From NCBI RefSeq assembly GCF_028462125.1, contig NZ_CP115467.1, positions 248,001 to 312,000 on the forward strand: DNA of 64,000 bases, in the 5' to 3' direction. Each line of letters opens with the position of its first letter. The stretch's first letter is position 1. A program made the position numbers and the translations under genes. The DNA is from Leptospira sp. GIMC2001 (GTDB lineage: Bacteria; Spirochaetota; Leptospiria; Leptospirales; Leptospiraceae). Below the pieces are notes generated by a model. It made no database searches. It was given only the letters and a program-made list of their open reading frames with translations, and had not been told where the DNA came from. Of the stretch, positions 28,665 through 39,267 are shown one piece after another.

Positions 28665-30061
28665 AAGTTCACTTCCATACCAAGTCTTGTTGCATATTCA
28701 TAAAAGGATTTCGAACCTTGATTGGCAGAGTTTGGATCTAACAAAGGGTTCTGCACTCCGAGCCCATAAAAACCAGGTGGTTGATTCTGGAAATTCAAGA
28801 AAAAATTTGCCTTGGTGTCACCGTAAGTTTTCCCTCTAATAGAAGCTGTGAATGACGGTGGCTGTCTGCTATCACCACTATTCGAAGATGATCTTGTGCC
28901 TCGTGAATTACTATCTGCAATATTGAATTGGTTTCCACCAACATAAAAAGAATACTTCTGCGCTTGATCCAAAAAGAAAATCAACCCAACAGATGCTGAG
29001 TCTTGATTCGGCTCCCACTGATACATAACGCTTCTTAGGTTAGTATTAGTTAGCCGATAATCATACTTGACATTTAAGATAACAGATTTCTTACCAAGAA
29101 ACACCGACATACGTCCTGAGTCAGGTGCGTTGGAAAGATTTTGATTGGGGTCACTTTGCTGTACAATTTGATTGTTAAAAAACGCAGTCTGGAAACGGAT
29201 TCCTTTTGTTGGTGTAACATTTGTCTGCCACTCTAACGTTCGATTATTGATTCGATCTCGTTCTCCCAATCCGCTTGATCGGCTGGCCTGAACGGAGGAT
29301 AAGTCATTATTGAAATATGCAGATCGATTGCGGCTTGAATGCATATTCAAATCTCCACCAACAATCCGCGTGGTAAAGAAATTGCCACCTTTAAAACTGA
29401 ATCCAGCCATAGGAATATTACTAGTCAGTCCATCACTCAAACGATCATCATAAATATCACGCGATGATGTTGTTATTACAGCAGAGATAGATCTACTGAT
29501 TGGGTATTGAAGATCTATATGATTGAGATCTAGTTGACCCCGTCTATTGCGGTAAAAGCGCGTTGTATGATAATTATTCATAAACATTGGCCGAGCAACA
29601 CCAACGATTGTAGAGTTAACCTCCAATCCCGAATGATTGTAATCAACCGTTCTTGCGCTTGCATCATTGGAAAATTTCATATTGTCTTGCGGACTGAAAC
29701 TATTGGATTCTAGAATTCTGGAAAACCTGGTCGACTCAAGACTCAATCGATTCTTGGTATCTTCGTTTTGCCTTTCGTATTCTTCGATTTCTTTGGGAGA
29801 AATATGCAAATTAAATAGAAAAGATTCAGATTTTTTTTGTTTATTCAAAAACTTCGCTGAATTAGAATTAGGTGAAAATGCTCGAGATTTAATCTCAGTT
29901 TCGAATCCTGATTCAATGGACCGGCTTTTATTCGGAGCAGGATTCTTTCTCTCTATGTTATCTCTCACCGGTGCAATTGATACAACCGCAACTAGCCCCG
30001 CTCCTAGAAAGAAGGAAAGAAGTAGAGATGATTTTGGATTGATTACACCCGAAAAAAGCAT
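28661..30061 (-). CDS. Predicted outer-membrane beta-barrel protein
   Basis: A 466-residue protein. The N-terminus has a hydrophobic signal-like segment (residues 11-30), followed by about 110 residues of polar, charged, low-complexity sequence, then a long series of alternating amphipathic strands ending in the motif T-R-L-G-M-E-V-N-F with terminal Phe, the usual outer-membrane insertion signal. I do not recognise a named family. The polar stretch between signal and barrel is unusual. The FlgO-like gene overlaps its stop by 4 bp. Confidence 0.65.
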   Translation of the reverse strand: MLFSGVINPKSSLLLSFFLGAGLVAVVSIAPVRDNIERKNPAPNKSRSIESGFETEIKSRAFSPNSNSAKFLNKQKKSESFLFNLHISPKEIEEYERQNEDTKNRLSLESTRFSRILESNSFSPQDNMKFSNDASARTVDYNHSGLEVNSTIVGVARPMFMNNYHTTRFYRNRRGQLDLNHIDLQYPISRSISAVITTSSRDIYDDRLSDGLTSNIPMAGFSFKGGNFFTTRIVGGDLNMHSSRNRSAYFNNDLSSVQASRSSGLGERDRINNRTLEWQTNVTPTKGIRFQTAFFNNQIVQQSDPNQNLSNAPDSGRMSVFLGKKSVILNVKYDYRLTNTNLRSVMYQWEPNQDSASVGLIFFLDQAQKYSFYVGGNQFNIADSNSRGTRSSSNSGDSRQPPSFTASIRGKTYGDTKANFFLNFQNQPPGFYGLGVQNPLLDPNSANQGSKSFYEYATRLGMEVNF

Positions 30062-30122
30062 AGCTATTTAATAGAATCGGCTATCTTTCTACAATGTAAA
30101 TCATTAAATGATTTTAAATATT

Positions 30123-31166
30123 CTAATCGACAATTAGCATTGCATCGCCATAAGAAAAGAAAGTAAAATCATTCTCGATCGCTAATTTATACGATTCCAT
30201 GATTAACTCTGATCCAGCAAAAGCTGAAACCAATAGCAATAGACTACTTTTGGGTAAATGGAAATTAGTTATTAACCCATCAATTGTGTCGATTGTGTCA
30301 TCAGGTGTCAAAAATATATCAGTCTCGCCTTCCCATCCAGATCTTATGTCTAAACTGGTTCTATACATAGCCTCAAGAGAACGAAGTGTTGTTGTTCCCA
30401 ATGCAATCCTTCTTTCTTTATTTTCTGATGCTAATGAATGAGCAATTGCAGTATCAGGAGAAATAAATATTTTTTCTTTATGCAATTTTTTTTTAATAAT
30501 ATCTTCGTCGTATATAGGTTGGAAAGTTCCAAATCCGATTTCTAGATGCAAAGGATGAAATTGAATTCCTTTCTCAATTAGATTTTTTCGAAGCTCATAA
30601 GACATATGTAAGGATGCAGTAGGTGCCGCAATTGAGTTAGCTGCCTTGCCCTCAGAAAAAATTGACTGATACCGAATATCATCAATCGGTTCGGATTTTC
30701 TTTTAAGATAAGGTGGAATGGGAATATTTCCTTCCTGGTCAAAAAATTCTTCCAATATAGTAATATTAGATTTTAGCACTATATCCTTTTCTCTTTTTTC
30801 GAACACAATGAACTCTAATTTTTGTACGGGTGAAAATAATATATCACCTAACTTTAATTTTTTAGAATTTCGGACTAAACAATTCCAGTATTGAGAATCT
30901 CTCGATTCTATGAAAATAGTTTCATGAATGCGATCCTGATTCTTAGTTTCGAGATAAACTCTTCTTTTGGATACACGAGTCTCATTATAAAAAATATGAT
31001 CACTTGGATAAAGCCAATCAGCAATATTTCTAAAATGAGGTGAAATTGTGATTTTTCCCGATTTTCTCTGGACAACCATTAATTTACTCTCATCGCGATT
31101 CTTGGCCGGGTATTTTGCAATTCGATCATCGGAAAGTGGAAAATCAAAATCTTCTAAATTTATCAC
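30123..31166 (-). CDS. queA: tRNA preQ1(34) SAM ribosyltransferase-isomerase QueA
   Basis: About 347 residues from a GTG at 31166, giving the family-typical N-terminus of D-F-D-F-P-L-S-D-D-R-I-A; the frame reaches a TTG at 31208, but that would place it against the divergent glycosyltransferase start. QueA transfers and rearranges ribose from SAM to preQ1 in tRNA, making epoxyqueuosine. Diagnostic motifs are A-A-P-T-A-S-L-H, L-E-I-G-F-G-T-F-Q-P, L-G-T-T-T-L-R-S-L-E, T-N-F-H-L-P-K-S and Y-G-D-A-M-L-I. The usual G-S-T-G-R motif is replaced by K-R-R-V-Y around residue 65, a point to check. Confidence 0.9.
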   Translation of the reverse strand: MINLEDFDFPLSDDRIAKYPAKNRDESKLMVVQRKSGKITISPHFRNIADWLYPSDHIFYNETRVSKRRVYLETKNQDRIHETIFIESRDSQYWNCLVRNSKKLKLGDILFSPVQKLEFIVFEKREKDIVLKSNITILEEFFDQEGNIPIPPYLKRKSEPIDDIRYQSIFSEGKAANSIAAPTASLHMSYELRKNLIEKGIQFHPLHLEIGFGTFQPIYDEDIIKKKLHKEKIFISPDTAIAHSLASENKERRIALGTTTLRSLEAMYRTSLDIRSGWEGETDIFLTPDDTIDTIDGLITNFHLPKSSLLLLVSAFAGSELIMESYKLAIENDFTFFSYGDAMLIVD

Positions 31167-31209
31167 AAGGAAAGCTTGAAAGAGATAGCCAATATTGTCG
31201 AGTGGCAAT

Positions 31210-32502
31210 ATGGTTTGGCCAAGGATTCTTACAGCTTTGATTCTGGTTTTATTGCTCGTAAACGGAGTCTATCGATCGGGTAATTCTACCGATTTCGATG
31301 ATTATTACCAAGCGTCGAAAAGATTTATAGAAAAATCTGACATCTATGCTTTTGAGGATATTGACAGAGCAAGAAGTCAATTTACAAAAATTGAAGATCT
31401 TTTTCTTCCCGAAAATTCTGCGATCTTAGATAAGCTAATCAATCAGACTGGCAGTTATATTTACCCACCTACGTTTGCTTTTCTTCTCATTCCTCTCGGT
31501 TTTCTAGAATATTCGACTGCCTCTCTGATATTTTTTATGATCAACTTCATTGCATTGATTGGCTCACTATATCTTGCGTACGAACTATACGGTAAAAAAT
31601 TGTCCCCGACAACTTGGAATTGGTCTTTATTCTTTGGGTTACTGATTAACTTTCGATTCTTAGAAAATCATACAAATAATAACCAAGTTGGTTTTATTTT
31701 GATTTTTCTAATACTACTCAGTGTCTGGAGTGACAAAAACTGGTTGAGTGGGATTTTACTCGCTCTTGCAATCGCAATTAAGTTAACTCCTGCTATATTT
31801 CTCGTGTATTTTTTCTGGAAAAAGAAATATAGCGTAATCGCATACACTTCCGTTTTTCTGGTAGCATGGGCTATCCTTCCAGGATTGTATGACTGGGATC
31901 TTAACTTGCGTTATATAGGGAATTGGAATGAGATGGTTCTGCAATCTGCAATGAAGAGCCCGATCTTTCGCGCTTGGAAAAATAATCAATCCATGATTGC
32001 AACATTGGCAAAATATTTTATTCCAATGGCAGATCCAATCAACCAATCTACTTATAAAATGCCTTGGCTTGTCTTGGATATGAAAACTGTACAATATGTA
32101 TTCTATTTTATAGGTTCCATTTTTGGTTTTAGTTTAATTTTTAAAATGTATTCTAGAACTAGGAAAGTGACAAGTATACAACTTTTGGCAATGCTATTCA
32201 TACTTTCTGTAATCTTTAGTGGAATATCTTGGATCCATTCATTTACATTCATGCTATTCCCAATTCTATTTCTCGTAGCTGAGTATATTGATGGCGGTAT
32301 GTCCAAAATGCAAAAAATACTTTTCTGGTTGGGAATCATTATTTTGAGTATGCCAAATCGTAACATTGTAGGATCCGAAATCGAATCATTGTTTCTCATG
32401 TTATCCTTTATATTGTATGGCTCCGTAATTCTATATATTTTGACTTTTGAATATATGGACTATGAGGATTCAACAGACGCAACCTATGAAAGAAAAATAT
32501 AA
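31210..32502 (+). CDS. GT87-type membrane mannosyltransferase-like protein
   Basis: About 430 residues from the ATG at 31210, with roughly ten membrane helices. The pattern S-T-D-F-D-D-Y-Y-Q-A in the first periplasmic loop, Y-P-P-T-F-A-F-L-L-I-P-L and I-K-L-T-P-A-I-F-L-V are typical of the DUF2029/GT87 group, whose members transfer mannose or arabinose from polyprenyl phosphate. It is divergent from queA (43 bp) and opens a run of six glycan-related genes. The next gene starts before its stop. Sugar donor and acceptor are unknown. Confidence 0.8.
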   Translation: MVWPRILTALILVLLLVNGVYRSGNSTDFDDYYQASKRFIEKSDIYAFEDIDRARSQFTKIEDLFLPENSAILDKLINQTGSYIYPPTFAFLLIPLGFLEYSTASLIFFMINFIALIGSLYLAYELYGKKLSPTTWNWSLFFGLLINFRFLENHTNNNQVGFILIFLILLSVWSDKNWLSGILLALAIAIKLTPAIFLVYFFWKKKYSVIAYTSVFLVAWAILPGLYDWDLNLRYIGNWNEMVLQSAMKSPIFRAWKNNQSMIATLAKYFIPMADPINQSTYKMPWLVLDMKTVQYVFYFIGSIFGFSLIFKMYSRTRKVTSIQLLAMLFILSVIFSGISWIHSFTFMLFPILFLVAEYIDGGMSKMQKILFWLGIIILSMPNRNIVGSEIESLFLMLSFILYGSVILYILTFEYMDYEDSTDATYERKI

Positions 32503-33631
32503 TTTAGGAGAACAAAAGATTACTGTTGCTGTTGATGCAAGACCTTTTGCCTATGGTATGACTGGCAATAGTCGATACTTGTATGAAGTATTGAAAATAC
32601 TTGGCACAACTAAACCTAATATACAGTTTCTATTATTATCACATAAGCCCATTCATTCAATTTTTCGAAATCTATTAGAATATAAGAATATTTCTATAGT
32701 ATCAGAAAAATCTTTCATACCTGGACCAATTTGGCTGCATTTTGTTTTACCTTTCTATGCAATAAAGCATAAGGCAAACTTAATCTGGGGTAGCCTTCAA
32801 TTGCTTCCATTGATATATAAATTTTGTCCCATGATCGTTAACTACCACGATTTGAATTTCATTTCTGCTCCGCAAACAATGGCTAGGTGGAACTTTTGGC
32901 AACATAGATTGCTTTCTGGAATCACAATTCGAAAAGCTGATTCTATTCTATGTCTATCGCAAAATACAAAGAATGATATTTCTGCCTTTATTCCAGAAGC
33001 TTCAAGTAAGTGTAGAGTTGTCTATCCCGGAGTATCCATAGCGAACAAGAAAATCAAGAAAACTAAGGGAATAAACTCAAGTGAAATCAAATTCGGTAAA
33101 TTTATTTTTACTCTCGGGACACTCGAACCAAGAAAAAATATTAAAACTCTCATTCAAGCCTACCTTGATTTAAAAGTCAAAATTCCAAAATTTCCTCTGA
33201 GTCTACTCATTGCTGGACGAGCTGGCTGGGGACTAGAGGGAGAGGAACTCTTAACTACTTTGAGAAGCGGAGCTCTTGAGTCCAAAAATGTCTATTTCAT
33301 TGAGAATCCTAGCGATACTGTTTTGGACGAATTGTACAAAAGTTGCAGTGTCTTCGCCTTTCCATCGCTACATGAAGGTTTTGGGCTACCTCTACTGGAA
33401 GCAATGAAAGAAAATAAAAATTGCATCGCATCAGATATCCCGATATTCAAAGAAATTCTTTCTCCAAATTACGATATTTTAGTTCCACCGCTCAATCAAA
33501 TGGAATGGACAAATGCTTTAAAATCTTTTCTAAAAAATCCACCCAAACCAAGAAGATGGAATAGTAAAGAGTGGACATGGTATGCGACCGCAACAAAGAT
33601 TGGTGAGGAAATAGAAATTTGCTCAAGATAA
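32486..33631 (+). CDS. GT4-family glycosyltransferase
   Basis: About 381 residues from the ATG at 32486; other starts are ATG 32462 and possibly ATT 32519. It is a GT-B retaining transferase: the N-terminal V-D-A-R-P-F-A-Y-G-M-T-G-N-S-R-Y-L nucleotide-sugar fold start, then the C-terminal domain with T-L-G-T-L-E-P-R-K-N-I and the E-x7-E motif H-E-G-F-G-L-P-L-L-E that binds the sugar-nucleotide donor. No membrane helix is evident, so it works at the cytoplasmic face. It overlaps the GT87 gene by 17 bp, and the next gene begins before its stop. Confidence 0.85.
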   Translation: MKEKYNLGEQKITVAVDARPFAYGMTGNSRYLYEVLKILGTTKPNIQFLLLSHKPIHSIFRNLLEYKNISIVSEKSFIPGPIWLHFVLPFYAIKHKANLIWGSLQLLPLIYKFCPMIVNYHDLNFISAPQTMARWNFWQHRLLSGITIRKADSILCLSQNTKNDISAFIPEASSKCRVVYPGVSIANKKIKKTKGINSSEIKFGKFIFTLGTLEPRKNIKTLIQAYLDLKVKIPKFPLSLLIAGRAGWGLEGEELLTTLRSGALESKNVYFIENPSDTVLDELYKSCSVFAFPSLHEGFGLPLLEAMKENKNCIASDIPIFKEILSPNYDILVPPLNQMEWTNALKSFLKNPPKPRRWNSKEWTWYATATKIGEEIEICSR

Positions 33632-34209
33632 TATCTCAATGGTCGGCCGCTCTCGCAGAAAGAAAAAAATCTCGAATCAGCTCTTGGTTGGGGACTAAAT
33701 TCTATGATGAAATCAAAACAAATCCTCTTCCAGGGTTTTTCTGGATTGGAATTGTTTTGGCATTTTTACTTTGGCTTTCCAGCCAAATTCATTACTTATC
33801 AGGTTTTCTTGAATGGTTCGTTTATCTATTAGAAATTCCTAAAGTATTAAAATTGCCAATACTTGAGAATAAGGATATCTATAGATACCCCGCCGTTTTA
33901 ATTTATCTCTATTTATCATTTGCCTTACTTTGGGATATAAGCATGAGACTGCAAAAGTCTTGGGGTCGGTCTATTTATTTCACATCCGATTGTCTATATA
34001 TTAAAACAAATGAAGTGCTAGGCTTTCAACTCGAAAAAATCACTCTTCGAAACCAAAATATTGTCTGGAAATTAAGGCGAGGCTTTGTACGTGATAAGTT
34101 AGGACTCGTTCAATTTCAAATTCGAATCGACAATACGTTAATTGAATCTCCTTACTTTTTTGGTTCAAAGAATATATCCATCATCAATAAATTTTTGAAC
34201 AGAGATTAA
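33619..34209 (+). CDS. Membrane protein with possible PH-like domain, unknown
   Basis: A 196-residue protein from a TTG at 33619 (GAGG about 10 nt upstream), overlapping the GT4 gene by 13 bp. Two membrane segments (about residues 39-60 and 89-108) are followed by about 90 residues of alternating strands (S-I-Y-F-T-S-D-C-L-Y-I, I-V-W-K-L-R-R-G-F), which could be a bacterial PH-like domain, although I cannot confirm it. There is no ATG in the first 100 codons, so the start is a non-ATG codon. Its placement inside the glycan operon suggests an accessory or scaffold role. Confidence 0.55.
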   Translation: MLKIISQWSAALAERKKSRISSWLGTKFYDEIKTNPLPGFFWIGIVLAFLLWLSSQIHYLSGFLEWFVYLLEIPKVLKLPILENKDIYRYPAVLIYLYLSFALLWDISMRLQKSWGRSIYFTSDCLYIKTNEVLGFQLEKITLRNQNIVWKLRRGFVRDKLGLVQFQIRIDNTLIESPYFFGSKNISIINKFLNRD

Positions 34210-35571
<1,362 letters not shown>

Positions 35572-35573
35572 TT

Positions 35574-37076
35574 ATGTTATTTAACTCTACACAATTTTTG
35601 ATATTTTTCGTTGTTGTATTGATCATTGGGAATATTCTCAAGAATAAAACTTGGAAAATATTTCTACTTGCAGCAAGTTGCATTTTCTATATGGGATGGC
35701 ATCCCGCCACTATCTCGTGTAGTGCATTTCGTACTGGTTCTAGTTTAGAATTCTGGATTGATAAACTATTCTGTGAATACCATATAAATGCTTATATTAT
35801 AATATTATTCGCAAGTACTATCGTTGATTTTTTTGCAGCAAGATTGATGAATCGGATCAACGAGCCAACTTCAAGACGTAGAATCTATCTTATCGCATCT
35901 TTATTAACAAATATTGGAATACTTGCATATTTCAAATATACGAACTTTCTGATTGGTGTCGTCAATGATGTTTTTCTAAACTCAGAGTCAGTTATATCCA
36001 ATGTTGATATTATTCTACCTGTTGGAATTTCATTTTATACATTCCAATCCATGAGCTACTCCATCGATGTTTACAATAGAAGGATAGAGCCTCGAAAGTC
36101 ATTTCTTGACTTTTGTATGTACATTGCTTTCTTCCCTCAACTCGTTGCAGGACCAATAGTTCGAGCAGAAACTTTTTTTAGAGATTTAGACAATCGGCTC
36201 CCTGTTCTCAAAGAAAATATTGAAGCTGGTTTTTCTTTGATCTTAATCGGTTTTACTAGAAAAATTGTTTTTGCGGATAATCTTGCTAAGGTGGTAGACT
36301 ATACCTTTGCAAATTATATGACAATGAATCCCTTAGAAATATGGACGGGGGTAATTGCTTTCGGTTGGCAGATTTATTTTGATTTCGCTGGTTATACAGA
36401 CATTGCGATCGGTGTTGCGAGATTGTTTGGTTTTCAATTCGACGCAAATTTTAACTTCCCAATGGCCGTTAAGAATATTGGGGAACATTGGAGTAAATGG
36501 CATATTTCATTTTCAACTTGGATAAGAGATTACATCTTTATTCCGCTAGGTGGTTCAAAAGGTTCCCCGTTCCTTACCTATCGCAATCTATACATTACAT
36601 GGTTATTTGCAGGCTTGTGGCACGGGGCAGCCTACCATTATATTGGATGGGGGATCTGGCAGGCAGTAATGTTAACCGGATTTCGTGAGTATTCTCGAAG
36701 CGAAATTGCAACAAAGATCAATGAAAAAGGTGGACTTGCATATGATTTGTTTTGTAGAATCTTTACAATGTTCTGTCTCGGATTTGGATTTGCAATGTTT
36801 CGAGCAGAGACATTGACAAAAGCTACGGAAATTATGAAGGCCATGTTATTCATTGGCGATAGTCCCAATGCAATCAATTCCTATGATAATTATCATTACG
36901 GTATTCTACTTATCATCTGTTATACGGCGAGTTATTATTTCTCCAAAAGAAAAATTGCCTGGGTAACAGAGCATAAGAAGCCTTGGATTTTTCCTGCATT
37001 TATCATAGCAAACGTGATGATGATCCTGATTTTTGGAGTCACTGAGAGTCAGAACTTTCTGTACTTTGCTTTCTAG
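35574..37076 (+). CDS. MBOAT O-acyltransferase, AlgI-like
   Basis: A 500-residue polytopic protein of the AlgI/DltB type. It begins M-L-F-N-S-T-Q-F-L-I-F-F, the usual AlgI-like opening. Motifs are F-P-Q-L-V-A-G-P-I-V-R, F-G-W-Q-I-Y-F-D-F-A-G-Y-T-D, H-W-S-K-W-H-I-S-F-S-T-W and the catalytic His region G-L-W-H-G-A near residue 350. Such proteins move acetyl groups across the membrane for O-acetylation of surface glycans by an SGNH partner, which here is the next gene. The gap to the previous gene is 2 bp. Confidence 0.93.
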   Translation: MLFNSTQFLIFFVVVLIIGNILKNKTWKIFLLAASCIFYMGWHPATISCSAFRTGSSLEFWIDKLFCEYHINAYIIILFASTIVDFFAARLMNRINEPTSRRRIYLIASLLTNIGILAYFKYTNFLIGVVNDVFLNSESVISNVDIILPVGISFYTFQSMSYSIDVYNRRIEPRKSFLDFCMYIAFFPQLVAGPIVRAETFFRDLDNRLPVLKENIEAGFSLILIGFTRKIVFADNLAKVVDYTFANYMTMNPLEIWTGVIAFGWQIYFDFAGYTDIAIGVARLFGFQFDANFNFPMAVKNIGEHWSKWHISFSTWIRDYIFIPLGGSKGSPFLTYRNLYITWLFAGLWHGAAYHYIGWGIWQAVMLTGFREYSRSEIATKINEKGGLAYDLFCRIFTMFCLGFGFAMFRAETLTKATEIMKAMLFIGDSPNAINSYDNYHYGILLIICYTASYYFSKRKIAWVTEHKKPWIFPAFIIANVMMILIFGVTESQNFLYFAF

Positions 37077-37084
37077 AGGACAAG

Positions 37085-38239
37085 ATGATAGAATATATTA
37101 GATTTTTTACAGATAAACGATTATTAAGTTCAATTGTAATATTAGTTTGTTTTGAATTGTGTCTTCAAGCAGGAGCTTATAAAACTTTACTGAAGAAAAA
37201 TTCTTATGCAGCAAATGTCAATCGTATAGCAAGTCATGCAGTGAATATGAAATCGGAATTAGATCCAGACATATTGATTGTCGGCACATCCGTCGCATTC
37301 GAAGGTTTGTCGGTTAGAATACTGAATGACAAATTAAAAAGTACGGGGTTAAAAGTTCAGTCATTAGCAATTCCAGGATCAGAACTAATCGTTCAAGATC
37401 AAATATTACGAGAGAATTTGCCAAAATTTCCAAATGTAAAAATTATCCTACATGTAATGGAAGCTGGAATGCCTTGGGTAGATAGAAACGAGCTCATCCT
37501 ACCTACCCTGGCTATGCTGTCCGAGATTAACCATATAACATCCATTAAGCGTTCATATGAATATGAATATATGGTAAATTGGCAGGATTGGTTCTATCTA
37601 ATCTTCAAATCAATCGCATATAGGAGAGACTTCAAAGATTTTCTTACTGAACCCCAAGAACGCATCAAATTTCTTGGACGAGATTGGAGAGAACCAAATG
37701 AGAATCCATGGGACTATGAGAATCCGCATACTGAATCTATAGCAGCATACAACATTAAATCTTTGGAAGAGTGCATGCAAAAAACAGGTCCAGAGAATAT
37801 AGATCCGATACCAGCAGGATCAACGAAGATGCATAAGAAAATGTTGTATGATACATGTGCCCTTTCGTATGTTACAACGAGTGAGAACGTAGCAACCGAG
37901 CGAACAGGAAGATACTTTAGAAGATTGAGCAAAATCTATGAAGCGATTGATAATAAAGAAATCAAAATTGTCCATGTTTTTGCACCGTACAGTGAGCTGA
38001 TATATCATTTTGGAAAAGAAAGAAGAATGCCTTTATGGAAATCGGAACTGAACCGAGTTATGGCAGACACAAGAGGCTATCCAGAAGCAAAAATTATAGA
38101 TCTTGAGAGCTTGCTAGACGGATCTGAGAATGGTAAGTACTGTTTTGATCTTATCCATCTCAATCGTGATGGAATGGAAAAATTTTCAAATAAACTTGGT
38201 GATATTCTAAATCAGCGAATATTAGAAAATTCTTTATGA
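37085..38239 (+). CDS. SGNH-hydrolase-like partner of the MBOAT acyltransferase
   Basis: A 384-residue protein with an N-terminal membrane anchor (about residues 14-30) and a periplasmic domain. I-L-I-V-G-T-S-V-A-F-E-G near residue 65 is the block I equivalent (Ser nucleophile in G-T-S), and F-D-L-I-H-L-N-R-D-G near the C-terminus supplies the D-x-x-H catalytic pair. This is the layout of AlgJ/AlgX or DltD-like acetyl acceptors that work with MBOAT proteins. AGAGGAC lies just before the ATG, and the gap to the MBOAT gene is 8 bp. Confidence 0.75.
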   Translation: MIEYIRFFTDKRLLSSIVILVCFELCLQAGAYKTLLKKNSYAANVNRIASHAVNMKSELDPDILIVGTSVAFEGLSVRILNDKLKSTGLKVQSLAIPGSELIVQDQILRENLPKFPNVKIILHVMEAGMPWVDRNELILPTLAMLSEINHITSIKRSYEYEYMVNWQDWFYLIFKSIAYRRDFKDFLTEPQERIKFLGRDWREPNENPWDYENPHTESIAAYNIKSLEECMQKTGPENIDPIPAGSTKMHKKMLYDTCALSYVTTSENVATERTGRYFRRLSKIYEAIDNKEIKIVHVFAPYSELIYHFGKERRMPLWKSELNRVMADTRGYPEAKIIDLESLLDGSENGKYCFDLIHLNRDGMEKFSNKLGDILNQRILENSL

Positions 38240-38562
38240 CAATAGATGAAGCTCAAAAGCAAGTAGATGACTATATCCATCAATTTGGAGTTCGGTATTT
38301 CTCTGAACTAACAAATCTGGCTATTCTCATGGAAGAGGTGGGCGAGCTATCCAGACATTTTTCTAGAACGTATGGAGATCAATCTTATAAGTCCTCCGAA
38401 GATCCGAACGGATTGCAAAAGGAAATGGGTGACGTGCTGTTTGTACTTATATGTCTAGCTAATCAAACAGGAACATCTCTTACGGACGCCTTACAACTCA
38501 CACTCAATAAAAACAAAACCCGCGATAAAGATCGTCACAAGAATAACGAAAAGCTATTGTAA
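38236..38562 (+). CDS. MazG-like nucleotide pyrophosphohydrolase
   Basis: A 108-residue all-alpha NTP pyrophosphohydrolase. The metal-binding motif is split as usual: E-E-V-G-E (residues 33-37) and K-E-M-G-D (62-66), with K-N-K-T-R-D-K near the end. This short form resembles single-domain MazG/dUTPase-like enzymes that hydrolyse non-canonical or excess NTPs. Its ATG overlaps the SGNH gene stop by 4 bp, so it is the last gene of the glycan run, although a housekeeping function seems likelier than a glycan one. Confidence 0.88.
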   Translation: MTIDEAQKQVDDYIHQFGVRYFSELTNLAILMEEVGELSRHFSRTYGDQSYKSSEDPNGLQKEMGDVLFVLICLANQTGTSLTDALQLTLNKNKTRDKDRHKNNEKLL

Positions 38563-38598
38563 TAATTGGATGTTTGTCTAAATTATCAGAATTCTCTG

Positions 38599-39240
38599 CT
38601 AATTCTCTCGTTTAACGGCTATTAATACAGTATGTACATCTTTCTTAGTATTTTGATTCCCAAATTCAACATGGAATATTTTTAAATTCGCAAAATTTTG
38701 ATCGATAAGGTTTTTCTCTAAGCTTTGAAGATTATGGTAATTAAAGAAAACTCGATTCCCATTATTGCCAACTTTATATTAGGAAAAATTAGGATCCCCT
38801 TCAACAAAACTAATATACAAAAATCCATTTGCATTTAGCAGTTTTGCGGAATTGAAAATCAATTGATCTGTTTCTTGAGAAGAAAGATAAGGTATACAAA
38901 ATCCGCAAATCACTGCATCAAACATACTTTCCAATTGATCAATTTTTCTGATATCCATAACCGAGAAATTTGCAGTTGGATTGTTGATCTTCGCAAGCTC
39001 TATCATGTTCGGAGAAATATCGATCCCATGAATTACAAAATCTTCCCGCTTTGATAATAAGTATTTTGTAATATTCCCAGGTCCGCATCCAATATCTAGG
39101 ATCTTTGCTTGAGACTTGGTCAAATTTTCGCAAATAAAATCATAAGTCTCATCATAAATAGATAAATTCATAAACTTCTCTTGGTACAAATCCGCCATAT
39201 TGTTCCAAGTTTCGAAAGTTTCTAGATATTTATCTTCCAT
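38599..39240 (-). pseudogene. Class I SAM methyltransferase gene with in-frame stop
   Basis: The intact frame from 39240 encodes a SAM-dependent methyltransferase with motif I I-L-D-I-G-C-G-P-G-N and I-D-I-S-P-N-M-I-E-L-A. It hits a TAA at 38781-38779 after G-D-P-N-F-S. Reading on in the same frame gives 59 more residues (Y-K-V-G-N-N-G-N-R-V-F-F-N-Y-H onward, ending L-I-A-V-K-R-E-N) and a TAG at 38601-38599. These look like the normal C-terminus of this family, so a single nonsense change splits a gene of about 213 codons. The truncated 153-residue product would lack the C-terminal strands and is likely inactive or unstable. A sequencing error is the alternative. Confidence 0.8.
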
Positions 39241-39267
39241 AAACTAATATTTACTTTTAAAATATTA

